A DNA stretch of 14,633 bases from F1-60-MAGs149 sp037133755 (lineage in GTDB: Bacteria > Actinomycetota > Thermoleophilia > Gaiellales > F1-60-MAGs149): the NCBI GenBank assembly GCA_037133755.1, contig JBAXNN010000024.1, positions 1 through 14,633 on the forward strand, read 5' to 3'. Position 1 is the first letter of the stretch. Every line of letters starts with the position of its first letter. The notes below the pieces were generated by a model that saw nothing but the letters and a program-made list of their open reading frames with translations, was not told where the DNA came from and did no database searches. Both the position numbers and the translations under genes were made by a program. Positions 1 to 7,000 of this stretch are shown piece after piece.

Positions 1-192
1 GCCCGCGAAAATGACGACCGCGTTGGCGTGCGCCTGCGAGAACCCGTGCTCCTGTCGGAGCAGGTCGATCTGGTCTTGATACTTGCCGCTCGGCACGGCC
101 TTGACCAGCCCGATCCAGTGGTCGATCGTCTGCCCGTGCTTCTTCTCAATCGCCGGCCAATGGGCCGTGCGGTCTCCGCTCTTGGCTGCCAT
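1..192 (-). CDS. DUF4287-type protein, N-terminal 64 residues, cut by window edge
   Basis: The reading frame is open from an ATG at 192 down to position 1 and runs off the window. The translation begins MAAKSGDRTAHWPAIEKKHG and continues with HWIGLVKAV and LLRQEHGFSQAHANAVV. This resembles the short helical DUF4287 domain, which often starts small actinobacterial proteins and can precede a DUF5655 domain. The family's function is unknown to me. The start is the only ATG in the frame; no strong Shine-Dalgarno is visible before it. It lies 48 bp downstream of the EamA transporter gene on the same strand, so the two may share a transcript. The family call rests on recalled similarity, not on a search. 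Confidence 0.75.
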   Translation of the reverse strand, partial: MAAKSGDRTAHWPAIEKKHGQTIDHWIGLVKAVPSGKYQDQIDLLRQEHGFSQAHANAVVIFAG

Positions 193-240
193 GCGCGCAG
201 TGTATGGATTGGCTGCGCGTCGTGCGCCCGCGAACGCTGC

Positions 241-1092
241 CTAGATCGCGAGCAGGCCGGCGCCGGCGATGGTGATGATCATCGCCGCGAGTTCCGTTCG
301 CGTCAGGCGCTCCCGGAGAAAGATCAGAGCGAGCACGGCGACCACGAGTGGTGCCAATCCCGTCAGGACCGAGACGATGCCGACGTTGCCCAAGTTGGCT
401 GCGGTGAAGAACAGCACGTTGCCCATGGCGAGCGCAGCGCCGGCTCCTGCGAGTCGGATCAGCGACGGGCGGGTCAAGCCGCCAAACGACTTGCTGACGA
501 AGATCAGCATCACCGCAGAGAACAGAATCTGCGGGACGAGGGAGATCAAGACGGTGATGGGGATACTCACGCGCGAGCCGCGGTCCTCGAGCACGATCGC
601 GAGTCCCCAGAACAGCGCGGCGACGAGCGCCAGGACGATCGCCTCCACGGAGTAGGTCTCTCCCGGCTGGCGCCGCATGGCGGGCAGGAAGAACACGGTA
701 ATGCCGAGCGCGATCACGACGATGCCGGCCACGTCTGACGGCGAGAGTGCCTCACCGATCAGGAACGAATAGGCCAGCGGCACGAGTCCGCTGGTGGCAC
801 CGATGCCGGCGACGACGCCGAGTTTGCCCCGCTGAAACGCCTTGATCATCAGGACGGTCGCGATCAGGGCGCAGATGCCGGCGACGAGTCCCGGCAGCAC
901 GTCTTTCGGGGCGAACATCATCGCGTCGGTGCGCCAGGCGGAGACGAGATAGAACGCGATGCCCACCGTTGCGGTGACCAGCACGATCGCGTAGGGCGAC
1001 ACGCGCCCGCGATACGTGCCGATCCCGAACTTCCAGACGCCAAAGAGGATGGCGCTCGCGATGGCCAGGGTCACCGACACTCGGGCCAACAT
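241..1092 (-). CDS. EamA/DMT-family inner-membrane transporter
   Basis: This 283-residue protein is almost entirely hydrophobic and has about ten predicted membrane segments in two homologous halves, roughly residues 3-135 and 150-282. That is the usual size and shape of drug/metabolite transporter (EamA) proteins. The second half ends in the typical LTGLAPLVVAVLALIFLRE then L-T pattern, and the first half has the matching GATSGLVPLAYSFLIGEALS. Family members export or import small metabolites such as amino acids; the substrate cannot be told from sequence. The ATG at 1092 has no clear Shine-Dalgarno. A GTG at 1080 (the fifth codon) is an alternative start: TATGTT at 1093-1088 lies 7 nt upstream of it, a spacing that would fit a leaderless transcript. 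The gene is divergent from the pentapeptide gene at 1293. Confidence 0.9.
   Translation of the reverse strand: MLARVSVTLAIASAILFGVWKFGIGTYRGRVSPYAIVLVTATVGIAFYLVSAWRTDAMMFAPKDVLPGLVAGICALIATVLMIKAFQRGKLGVVAGIGATSGLVPLAYSFLIGEALSPSDVAGIVVIALGITVFFLPAMRRQPGETYSVEAIVLALVAALFWGLAIVLEDRGSRVSIPITVLISLVPQILFSAVMLIFVSKSFGGLTRPSLIRLAGAGAALAMGNVLFFTAANLGNVGIVSVLTGLAPLVVAVLALIFLRERLTRTELAAMIITIAGAGLLAI
1057..1078. repeat. 22-bp direct repeat, copy 1 (inside EamA 5' end)
   Basis: This 22-bp segment recurs without mismatch at 2970-2991. Read on the minus strand it encodes the SVTLAIA stretch of the EamA transporter, near residues 6-12. A perfect match of this length within one window is very unlikely by chance. 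Confidence 0.85.
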
Positions 1093-1103
1093 AACGGATG
1101 GCC

Positions 1104-1117
1104 CTGAGTTGTCTCAG
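1104..1117. promoter_or_regulatory. Short inverted repeat in the divergent intergenic region
   Basis: CTGAG-ttgt-CTCAG is a perfect 5-bp inverted repeat with a 4-nt spacer. It lies 12 bp upstream of the EamA start within the 200-bp gap between two divergent genes. It could be an operator for EamA. The arms are short, so chance is a real alternative. The rest of the gap (1118-1256) shows no gene. Confidence 0.25.
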
Positions 1118-1256
1118 ATGTGCACCGCGCCGGATTTGCCGACGTCGTGCCCCGGTGCGGTCGGCGTGCATGCAGCTAGGGCTGGAGTGGTCCGTCCGGC
1201 AGGAAGGCCATACGACCGTTGTTCAGAGTGCGGGATCACACTTGTAAGCGGACGAG

Positions 1257-1286
1257 TTGCTGATATTGGAATAGACTTGCTATGTT
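1257..1286 (+). promoter_or_regulatory. Promoter for a leaderless pentapeptide-gene transcript
   Basis: TTGCTG at 1257-1262, an 18-nt spacer and TATGTT at 1281-1286 form a sigma70-like promoter. The expected transcription start is about seven bases after the -10 box, at the A of the ATG at 1293. No Shine-Dalgarno precedes the ATG, which agrees with a leaderless message of the kind common in actinobacteria. The third pentapeptide gene has a TANNNT hexamer at exactly the same distance, which strengthens the call. Confidence 0.55.
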
Positions 1287-1292
1287 GCCAGC

Positions 1293-2342
1293 ATGAATCG
1301 ATCCGTCAAGGTCCTCTGTCTGTCTGTTGTGTCCGTCGCGCTGCTTGGTGGTTCGGCGCAGGCCAACACCGTCAACGGCTGCGAGATCAAGCATCACACG
1401 ACGTGTCTTAAGCACGACCTCCGCGGCGCTGATCTGCGCGGTGCTGTGCTGCATCACAGCGTCCTGCCTGACGCCGACCTGCGCAACGCCGATCTGCGCG
1501 AAGCAATCCTGCATCACGCCAACCTGCGTGGCGCTGATCTGCGCGGCGCTGTGCTGCATAAGGGCGATCTGCGCAGCATCAATCTCCAAAACGCCGATCT
1601 GCGCGGTGCCGACCTACGCGGAGTTGATCTCCGCGGAGCCAACTTGCGCGGAGCGAACCTCAGGGGCGCGAAGCTTCATCACCTCCCAGCACCACCGAAG
1701 AAGGGCACGCGAAACACCCCGGGCTGTGCACCAAATTGCAGAGGGGCAAACCTCCAACATGCGGATCTGACGTTCGCGGACCTCGGGAAGGCGAACTTGC
1801 AATACGCGCGCATGGATAATGCGAACTTGTCCTACGCGAACCTGGGCGAGGCGAAGGCGGGTAACTCGAGCCTGGAGAATGCGAATCTCTACGACGCGTA
1901 TCTGCACCAGGCCGACTTTACCGGCGCGTATGGGCGCAATGCGAACTTTTCCTGGGCGAACCTGAATTCGGCAGACCTAGAAGGCGGGGACTTTCACGGC
2001 TCTAACTTCCAATACTCGACCGCCATCTCCGCGAACCTGTCAGAAGTGGCTTTGGACGACACGAACTTCGAAAGCGCGAACCTGACCAACGCGACCATGT
2101 GGGGTTCCAGCCTTCACCGCGCACGGTTTTACACCTCGACTGTCGGCGGCGTGGACTTTACCTACGCGGCCTTTAAGTACAACGAAGTGTGGGGCTGGTA
2201 CAGGACAGGCGCGATCTTCACCTATGCGACCGGCTGCGCGACCGTCACTCCCAGCGGATCCCTCAACAACCTCGGCTGCGCTGGGGGGAATGCGGCTAAC
2301 GGAACTGGAACCGACGGGCCTACTCGGCCCGCCGGTACCTGA
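1293..2342 (+). CDS. Exported pentapeptide-repeat protein 1
   Basis: Residues 1-24 form a signal peptide ending in SAQA. The mature protein has A(D/N)LxX pentapeptide repeats that should fold as a right-handed quadrilateral beta-helix. Residues about 43-128 are dominated by DLRGADLRGA-type repeats; a second, more varied repeat tract follows from about 150 to 310. A proline/lysine-rich insert with C145-A-P-N-C149 separates the two tracts. Two further cysteine pairs flank the repeats: C30/C38 (x7) and C315/C329. The same plan recurs in the protein at 3060, so the cysteines probably form disulfides outside the cytoplasm. A Gly/Asn/Thr-rich tail after C329 is absent from the paralogue. Pentapeptide proteins that protect DNA gyrase are cytoplasmic, so that role is unlikely here; function is unknown. 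The start is fixed by the signal peptide and the promoter spacing. Confidence 0.88.
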   Translation: MNRSVKVLCLSVVSVALLGGSAQANTVNGCEIKHHTTCLKHDLRGADLRGAVLHHSVLPDADLRNADLREAILHHANLRGADLRGAVLHKGDLRSINLQNADLRGADLRGVDLRGANLRGANLRGAKLHHLPAPPKKGTRNTPGCAPNCRGANLQHADLTFADLGKANLQYARMDNANLSYANLGEAKAGNSSLENANLYDAYLHQADFTGAYGRNANFSWANLNSADLEGGDFHGSNFQYSTAISANLSEVALDDTNFESANLTNATMWGSSLHRARFYTSTVGGVDFTYAAFKYNEVWGWYRTGAIFTYATGCATVTPSGSLNNLGCAGGNAANGTGTDGPTRPAGT

Positions 2343-2507
2343 GAACGGAGCCGATCCGCGCAACGCTCTGCCGTCGCACTGCCCCGCCCTGCTCAAAGCA
2401 CGAGACGGTGGTCTGCTGCGTGCCCATCTCGAGCCTAGCTCGGCCTCGAATATGGGTAGGGCGAGGGCAGCGGTCTCGGCACGCATCAATCGTTTGAAAG
2501 CTCACTC

Positions 2508-2511
2508 GGAG
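2508..2511 (+). promoter_or_regulatory. Shine-Dalgarno that fixes a TTG start
   Basis: GGAG lies 8 nt before the TTG at 2520. It supports this TTG as the start of the middle pentapeptide gene, whose signal peptide has no ATG. The 2343-2507 stretch before it shows no gene. Confidence 0.6.
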
Positions 2512-2519
2512 AAATCGTT

Positions 2520-2878
2520 TTGAACAAGTCCTTAGCCCGACGTTCCGTTGCCCTCGCCATCGGTGTGCTTGCACTGTTGGGTGTGACTGGAGCAGCCTCT
2601 GCGGCGAACGCTACGTCGACCTGTCGAATTCAAGCCTGACCTGCCAGTCGATGCTGACCAGTTGCGTCGTGTTTATCGGAGCGTCGCTGTCGAACGTGAA
2701 CTTGACGGGTGCAAACCTCACAAACGCGCAGCTGACGAACTCGAGGTTCACCACCGTCAACCTGACGAACACAAACCTTTCGACCGCCGACTACTCCGGC
2801 TGGTCGCAGAGCAACAACACGTACGCGAACACGCAGTGCCCGGCGGGCAATACCATCACCGGAGCTGGGCCCTGCTGA
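2520..2878 (+). pseudogene. Exported pentapeptide-repeat protein 2, split by a frameshift
   Basis: A TTG at 2520 with a good Shine-Dalgarno opens a clear signal peptide, MNKSLARRSVALAIGVLALL followed by GVTGAASA. That frame stops at a TGA at 2637-2639 after 39 codons. The pentapeptide domain follows in the -1 frame, from about 2612 (YVDLSNSSLTC) through GASLSNVNLTGANLTNAQL to a TGA at 2876-2878. One missing base near 2611-2612 would join signal peptide and repeats. The repeat domain keeps the family's cysteine layout: a C-x6-C pair before the repeats and a pair at the C-terminus ending in PC, as in the protein at 3060. It is much shorter than its neighbours. No slippery heptamer is visible, so a mutation or consensus error is likelier than programmed frameshifting. 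Confidence 0.7.
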
Positions 2879-2969
2879 CGTAGCGAGGTGCTGCCGCACA
2901 GCTCAAGGTAGAGGCCTCGGCGCAGCTCACGCTCGGCGGCTTGAACTCGTCCGCGACGCAGACGGCACG

Positions 2970-2991
2970 CGCGATGGCCAGGGTCACCGAC
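2970..2991. repeat. 22-bp direct repeat, copy 2 (relic of EamA 5' end)
   Basis: This matches 1057-1078 exactly. On the minus strand the surroundings translate as LARAVQSVTLAIARAV, close to LARVSVTLAIASAI at the EamA N-terminus, but the similarity fades in both directions. It is a relic of the EamA start and lies 69 bp upstream of the third pentapeptide gene. The rest of 2879-3047 has no gene. Confidence 0.7.
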
Positions 2992-3047
2992 TGTACCGCG
3001 CGGGCGAGTCTCCGAATCCGTCGTGCGAAACGGCGGGTCCGATGACC

Positions 3048-3053
3048 TAGGAT
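3048..3053 (+). promoter_or_regulatory. -10 box for a leaderless transcript
   Basis: TAGGAT ends six bases before the ATG at 3060, the same spacing as TATGTT before the ATG at 1293. The predicted transcript would start at the ATG. No convincing -35 box or Shine-Dalgarno is visible. Confidence 0.45.
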
Positions 3054-3059
3054 CACCTC

Positions 3060-3707
3060 ATGCAGACATTCGTGAAGATCCTCGCTCTTTCGCTTCTGGT
3101 CGTCGTCGTGCTTGCTGGCTCGGCCCAGGCGCGCACCGTCAACGATTGCGCGATCAAGGCGAAAACGAACTGCGCTCGTCAGGACCTGCACGGCGCGGAT
3201 CTCCACGGCGCCGTGTTGCATCACAGCGTTCTGCATCACATCAACCTGCGCTACGCCGATCTGCGCGGAGCTGACCTCCGCTACGCCGACCTCCGCGAAG
3301 CCGATCTGCATGGAGCCGATCTGACCGGCGCGAACCTGCGCGGCGCGAAGCTGCAGTACTACACCGCCCCGAAAGGAAAGGGCGCGACCCGGCAGACGCC
3401 GTCGTGCGCCCCGGCGTGCAACGGCGCGAATCTGTCCTACGCGACCCTGACCAACGCAGTCCTGAGCTTCGCGGGTCTGGAAAGCGCGAACCTGTCCTAC
3501 GCGACCCTGACCGGCACGGACTTCGACGGGGCGATCCTGCAATCCGCGAACCTGTCCTATGCGACCCTGACCAACGCGAACCTTTTCAAGGCGGACCTGA
3601 GCGGGGCGATCATGAACTTCGCGACGCTGACGGGCGCGAACGTTGGCGGGGCGCTCTTCGAGGGGGCAACTGGCTGCTCCACGGTCACGCCCACCAGCCC
3701 TTGCTGA
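3060..3707 (+). CDS. Exported pentapeptide-repeat protein 3
   Basis: This 215-residue paralogue of the protein at 1293 has a 24-residue signal peptide ending in SAQA and the same numbering of its first cysteine pair (C30/C38, x7). DLHGADL/DLRGADL repeats cover about residues 43-103. A lysine-rich insert carrying C116-A-P-A-C120 comes next, followed by a second repeat tract, and the chain ends at C206/C215. Residues 123-182 are three 20-residue units each opening ANLSYATLT, so each unit would be one full coil of the beta-helix. DNA similarity to the first gene is high in the first repeat tract, which points to recent tandem duplication. The protein is probably secreted or surface-bound and disulfide-capped. 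Its role is unknown. Confidence 0.88.
   Translation: MQTFVKILALSLLVVVVLAGSAQARTVNDCAIKAKTNCARQDLHGADLHGAVLHHSVLHHINLRYADLRGADLRYADLREADLHGADLTGANLRGAKLQYYTAPKGKGATRQTPSCAPACNGANLSYATLTNAVLSFAGLESANLSYATLTGTDFDGAILQSANLSYATLTNANLFKADLSGAIMNFATLTGANVGGALFEGATGCSTVTPTSPC
3426..3605 (+). repeat. Three 60-bp in-frame coding repeats
   Basis: Copies start at 3426, 3486 and 3546. Each opens with a nearly identical 27-bp block encoding ANLSYATLT and then diverges. The 60-bp period equals 20 codons, or four pentapeptides, so gain or loss of a unit would keep both the reading frame and the helix register. Confidence 0.8.
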
Positions 3708-3792
3708 CCGGGCGCGGGTAGAGGTCTCGCGCGTCGGGGCGAATACCCCTCATGCCGTGTGCGGTGGCGCGGGATGCGGCCGTGTTGCTTGA

Positions 3793-3864
3793 TGCCCCCG
3801 GGATGATTCGAACATCCGCACACGGTTTAGGAAACCGATGCTCTATCCCCTGAGCTACGGGGGC
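3793..3864 (-). tRNA. tRNA-Arg(CCT)
   Basis: On the minus strand the 72-nt sequence folds as a complete cloverleaf: acceptor GCCCCCG/CGGGGGC, D-arm GCTC/GAGC, anticodon loop TTCCTAA, and T-arm GGATG-TTCGAAT-CATCC with discriminator A. Anticodon CCT reads AGG, a rare arginine codon in GC-rich genomes. The CCA end is not encoded. The outermost pair of the anticodon stem is a T-T mismatch. The gene stands alone between the pentapeptide cluster and the RHS locus and is transcribed against both. Confidence 0.93.
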
Positions 3865-3873
3865 GGCGGGTGG

Positions 3874-3879
3874 ATGATA
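3874..3879 (-). promoter_or_regulatory. -10 box of the tRNA gene
   Basis: TATCAT on the minus strand lies 9 nt before the tRNA 5' end, a suitable distance for its -10 element. I find no convincing -35 box. The rest of 3865-3990 is shared upstream sequence for the divergent RHS operon and holds no evident gene. Confidence 0.4.
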
Positions 3880-3990
3880 CGGCGCACGGGTTGTTCGGCG
3901 TGCGGCAGCGGCTCTGATCGGAGCATCTCCCGCCGAACATGCTGGGCGCCAGGAGTGTGCGGGAACACCGCCTGACGATACAGGTGTGAC

Positions 3991-4086
3991 ATGGCCTTTT
4001 CCGCGTGGTATTTTCCCCCAGTGCTATTGAGTGCATCGGCAGGATGCTCCGGCGCGTTACTCGTCGAGAGCCGGGTGAGCGGATGA
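3991..4086 (+). CDS. 31-residue leader ORF overlapping the RHS1 start
   Basis: An ATG at 3991, preceded by AGGTG at 3982-3986, opens a 31-codon frame beginning MAFSAWYFPPVLLSASAG and containing one cysteine (SAGC). Its TGA at 4084-4086 overlaps the ATG of RHS1 at 4083 (ATGA), an arrangement typical of translational coupling. The frame uses TTA, TTG and CTA codons that are rare in this window. It could be a regulatory leader peptide, a tiny secreted peptide or chance; it has no family I recognise. Its Shine-Dalgarno-to-ATG distance is short (4 nt), so confidence is modest. Confidence 0.35.
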   Translation: MAFSAWYFPPVLLSASAGCSGALLVESRVSG

Positions 4087-7000
4087 TCTACTCGCGCCCC
4101 ATCCACGGGCAGCGCCCGCTCGCGCGGATTCTGGCTGGGCTGCTCTGCGGCGCCCTGCTCTTCCTCGCCTTTCTCGGTTACCCACCGAAGCTCACGGCTC
4201 AGACGGTTGAGCTGAAGGACCCGGCCGGCCTGCCCGCGCTCAACGGCACGACCGCGACCGGACGGGCGACGCCCACGCCGCTCGCGATTACGATCGACGG
4301 CTCGTTCCCCGTCGCCGCGACCACGACGCCGACGCTCGAGTGGCCGGAGGTGCCCGCGAACGTCGGCCAGGTGCAGTTCGTCATCACCACGCTCGCGGAG
4401 AAGGCGCCGAAGGAGCTATGGAGCCGCACCGTCGCCGTCGGCCCCGACCGCACCGCGCGCGTGACCGTACCCGCCGGCATCGTCGCGCAGGGACGCACCT
4501 ACGCGTGGGCCGCGCAGTCCACGACCAACGCGGCGATCAAGCACGGGCCGTTCTCGCTGACGATCGACCTCGAGCGCTCCGGCAGCCAGCCGATCTTCGA
4601 CGCCGGCAACTTCGCGATCGCGAAGGGCACGGGCGACGCCATCTACACGTACCAGGGAGCCCAACTGAGCACGCTCGGCGGTGGCACCGGCTGGACGCTC
4701 ATCCACCGCTCGGCGAACACGCCGCAGAAGGGCCTTCCCGCCGGCTGGAAGCTCGTCGTCTCGGGCTCGACCGGGTGGGACGCGATACGCCTCAACGGCG
4801 ACGGCACCGTCACGCTCAGCACCAGCACCGGCGTGAGCGTGACGTACGCCAAGCGCGGTGACAACCAGTGGCAGCCGCAAGTCGGCCGCTACAACTCTGC
4901 CGGCGAGGCGACACTCCTCAACCAGAACACCGACGGCACGTTCTCGACGACCGATGGCAACCGCGCCGTCACGGTGTTCTCGAAGCCGACGCTGAACGCC
5001 GACGGGCATCCCGTGAGCGTCTGGGCGATGGACACGCCGGCCATGCAGCAGCACTGGGTCGACGGCAAGCTCCACGACCTGACCGACCCCGTCACGCAGA
5101 ACCAGCTCGTGTTCCTGTACAGCGGTGATCAGGGCTGTGCGGAAGAGGTGGATCCGGGCTTCATCAAGGCGCCGGCCGGGATGCTGTGCGGCACGCTCGA
5201 CTGGACGGGCAACGCCATCCTGCTCGAGTACGTCGACACGCCGACCGGTCCGCAGATCGGGCGCATCGTCAGCGGCCTCGGCATGGGACCGTACGCGCAG
5301 TCGACCGACATCGGCTGGGACCACAGCGGCCGCATCGTCGAGATGCGCACGCCGCTCGCCGCGTTCGCTACCGCAAGCGGCAAAGTTGGTGGACTTACCG
5401 CACAAGACCCACGAGCACTAACACAGGTCACATACGACGCGAATGGCCGCGTCGCCTCGCTCACCAACCCGGCAGGACTCATCTCAGAACAGCACCAGCC
5501 TGCCGCGCGCGAGCAGCGCTCCACGGTGACCTTCACCTACGCGCCGTTCACCGTCCGCACGAAGGGCACCACGACGCCAGCAGGCTTCGACAGTCGCGAG
5601 TGGCTCGACCCGGTCACGCTTCAACTCGTCAAGCAGGAGGACGAGAGCGGGAACGTCGTCACGACCGAGTATGACCAGAACGGCAATCCAACGAAGGTCG
5701 TCGACCACATGAGCGGGACGACCACCGAGACGACCTACAACAGGGCCGGCAAGCCTATCGCGCAACTAGGACCAACCAAAGGATCATTAACTAGCCCGAC
5801 AGCTCCCAAAACCGTCACCGCATACGACCAGGACGAGAATGGGCGCGACTGGAAGGGCCTCGCCGCCCTCTACTGGAGCAACAGCGGCTTCAACGGCGCG
5901 CCGACGACCAGCAGCACCGGCCCGAAGATCAACGACACACCCGTCCAGAACCTCTCCTTCAACTGGCCGTCGAATCCGGCCGGTTCGACCGGTCCGTGGT
6001 CGGCGCGCCTCACCGGCACCTACCTGGCGCCGAAGGACGGCTCGTACACCTTCCGTAACGACACCACCGCCAAGCTCTGGGTCGGCGGCTCGATCTGCTC
6101 GCCGACCTGCACGAAGACGCTCGCAGCCAACACCGAGGTGCCGCTCCAGATCGACGCCGTCAACACCGACGGCACCAGCATCACGGGCGTGAAGGCGCTC
6201 GTGACCGAACCTAACGGCACGCCTGTGCCGATCCCCATCGCGCAGCTGCGACCCAACTACGGCCTCGCAACCTCGTCAAGCGTGCGCGAGAACGACGGCA
6301 CCGGCGTCCGCATGCTCACGTCGAAGATGGTCTACGACACGACCACGACGCAGCTGCTCAAGACGATCAGCCCGTCCGGCGCGACCATCAGCCGCACGTA
6401 CGAGCCGTACAACCCCGCTCAGGGGCAATGGGGGCGCTCCACGAGCGTCACCAACGCCGCCGATCAGACGACGACGTCGGCGTTCTACAAGCCGGGCGAG
6501 ACCGCGACCGACTGCAGCGGCAACGAGATCGCCCAGGACGGCCGGCAGAAATCGGTCACGCTCCCGTCCGGACAGGTGGTGACGGAGACACACACGGCGA
6601 GCGGCACAGCGATCAAGGCGAGCGACGGCGTCGCGACGACGTGCGGCACCGGCCGCGAGGACGACATCGGCTTCACGACTACCACCACCGGCCTCGGCGA
6701 GACCGTCTCGCAGACGTCCGTCCCGATGATCGCGAACGACCCGCTTGCGAGCGGATCCGCCACGCAGACGCAGGGCGCCATCAGCATCGAATACACCCGC
6801 TACGACATCAACGGCAACGCCTGGGAGACCGTCGACAGCCAGGGCACCAAGACCGTCCGGCACTGGAACCAGCTCACGGGCAACCTCGTCAGCGTCGTCG
6901 AGACGACCAAGCACGGCGAGACCCGCACGAGCGACTACACGTACACGCCCGCGGGCCAGATCGCGACTGTCACCGTCAACGGGAACCAGCTGATCGCGAA

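Noticed and set aside
28..738. Plus-strand frame of 236 codons
   Set aside because: It is antisense to the DUF4287-type and EamA genes, and its Asp/Arg/Gln/His-rich sequence resembles no protein.
2315..2331. Hairpin CGGGCC-TACTC-GGCCCG as a terminator of the first pentapeptide gene
   Set aside because: It lies inside the coding sequence before the stop and no T-run follows.
2856..3542. Minus-strand frame of 228 codons across the third pentapeptide gene
   Set aside because: Most of it is the antisense shadow of pentapeptide repeats. Only the EamA-like relic within it (2970-2991 and flanks) is meaningful and is reported separately.
3426..3605. CRISPR-like regular spacing
   Set aside because: The 60-bp units are coding pentapeptide repeats with adjoining, related sequence between them; there are no unique spacers and no cas genes.
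2907..3729. GGTAGAGGYCTCG after the stops of the second and third pentapeptide genes (2907-2919 and 3717-3729)
   Set aside because: It is a 13-bp match with one mismatch at different distances from the stops. It could be leftover 3' homology, but is too short to claim as an element.
3736..3749. GGGG-CGAATA-CCCC hairpin after the third pentapeptide gene
   Set aside because: The stem has only four pairs and is not followed by a T-tract, too weak to call a terminator.
4005..4082. Upstream extension of RHS1 to the GTG at 4005
   Set aside because: The extra 26 residues would sit before the signal peptide and have no counterpart in RHS2, whose similarity begins at the residue encoded at 4083.
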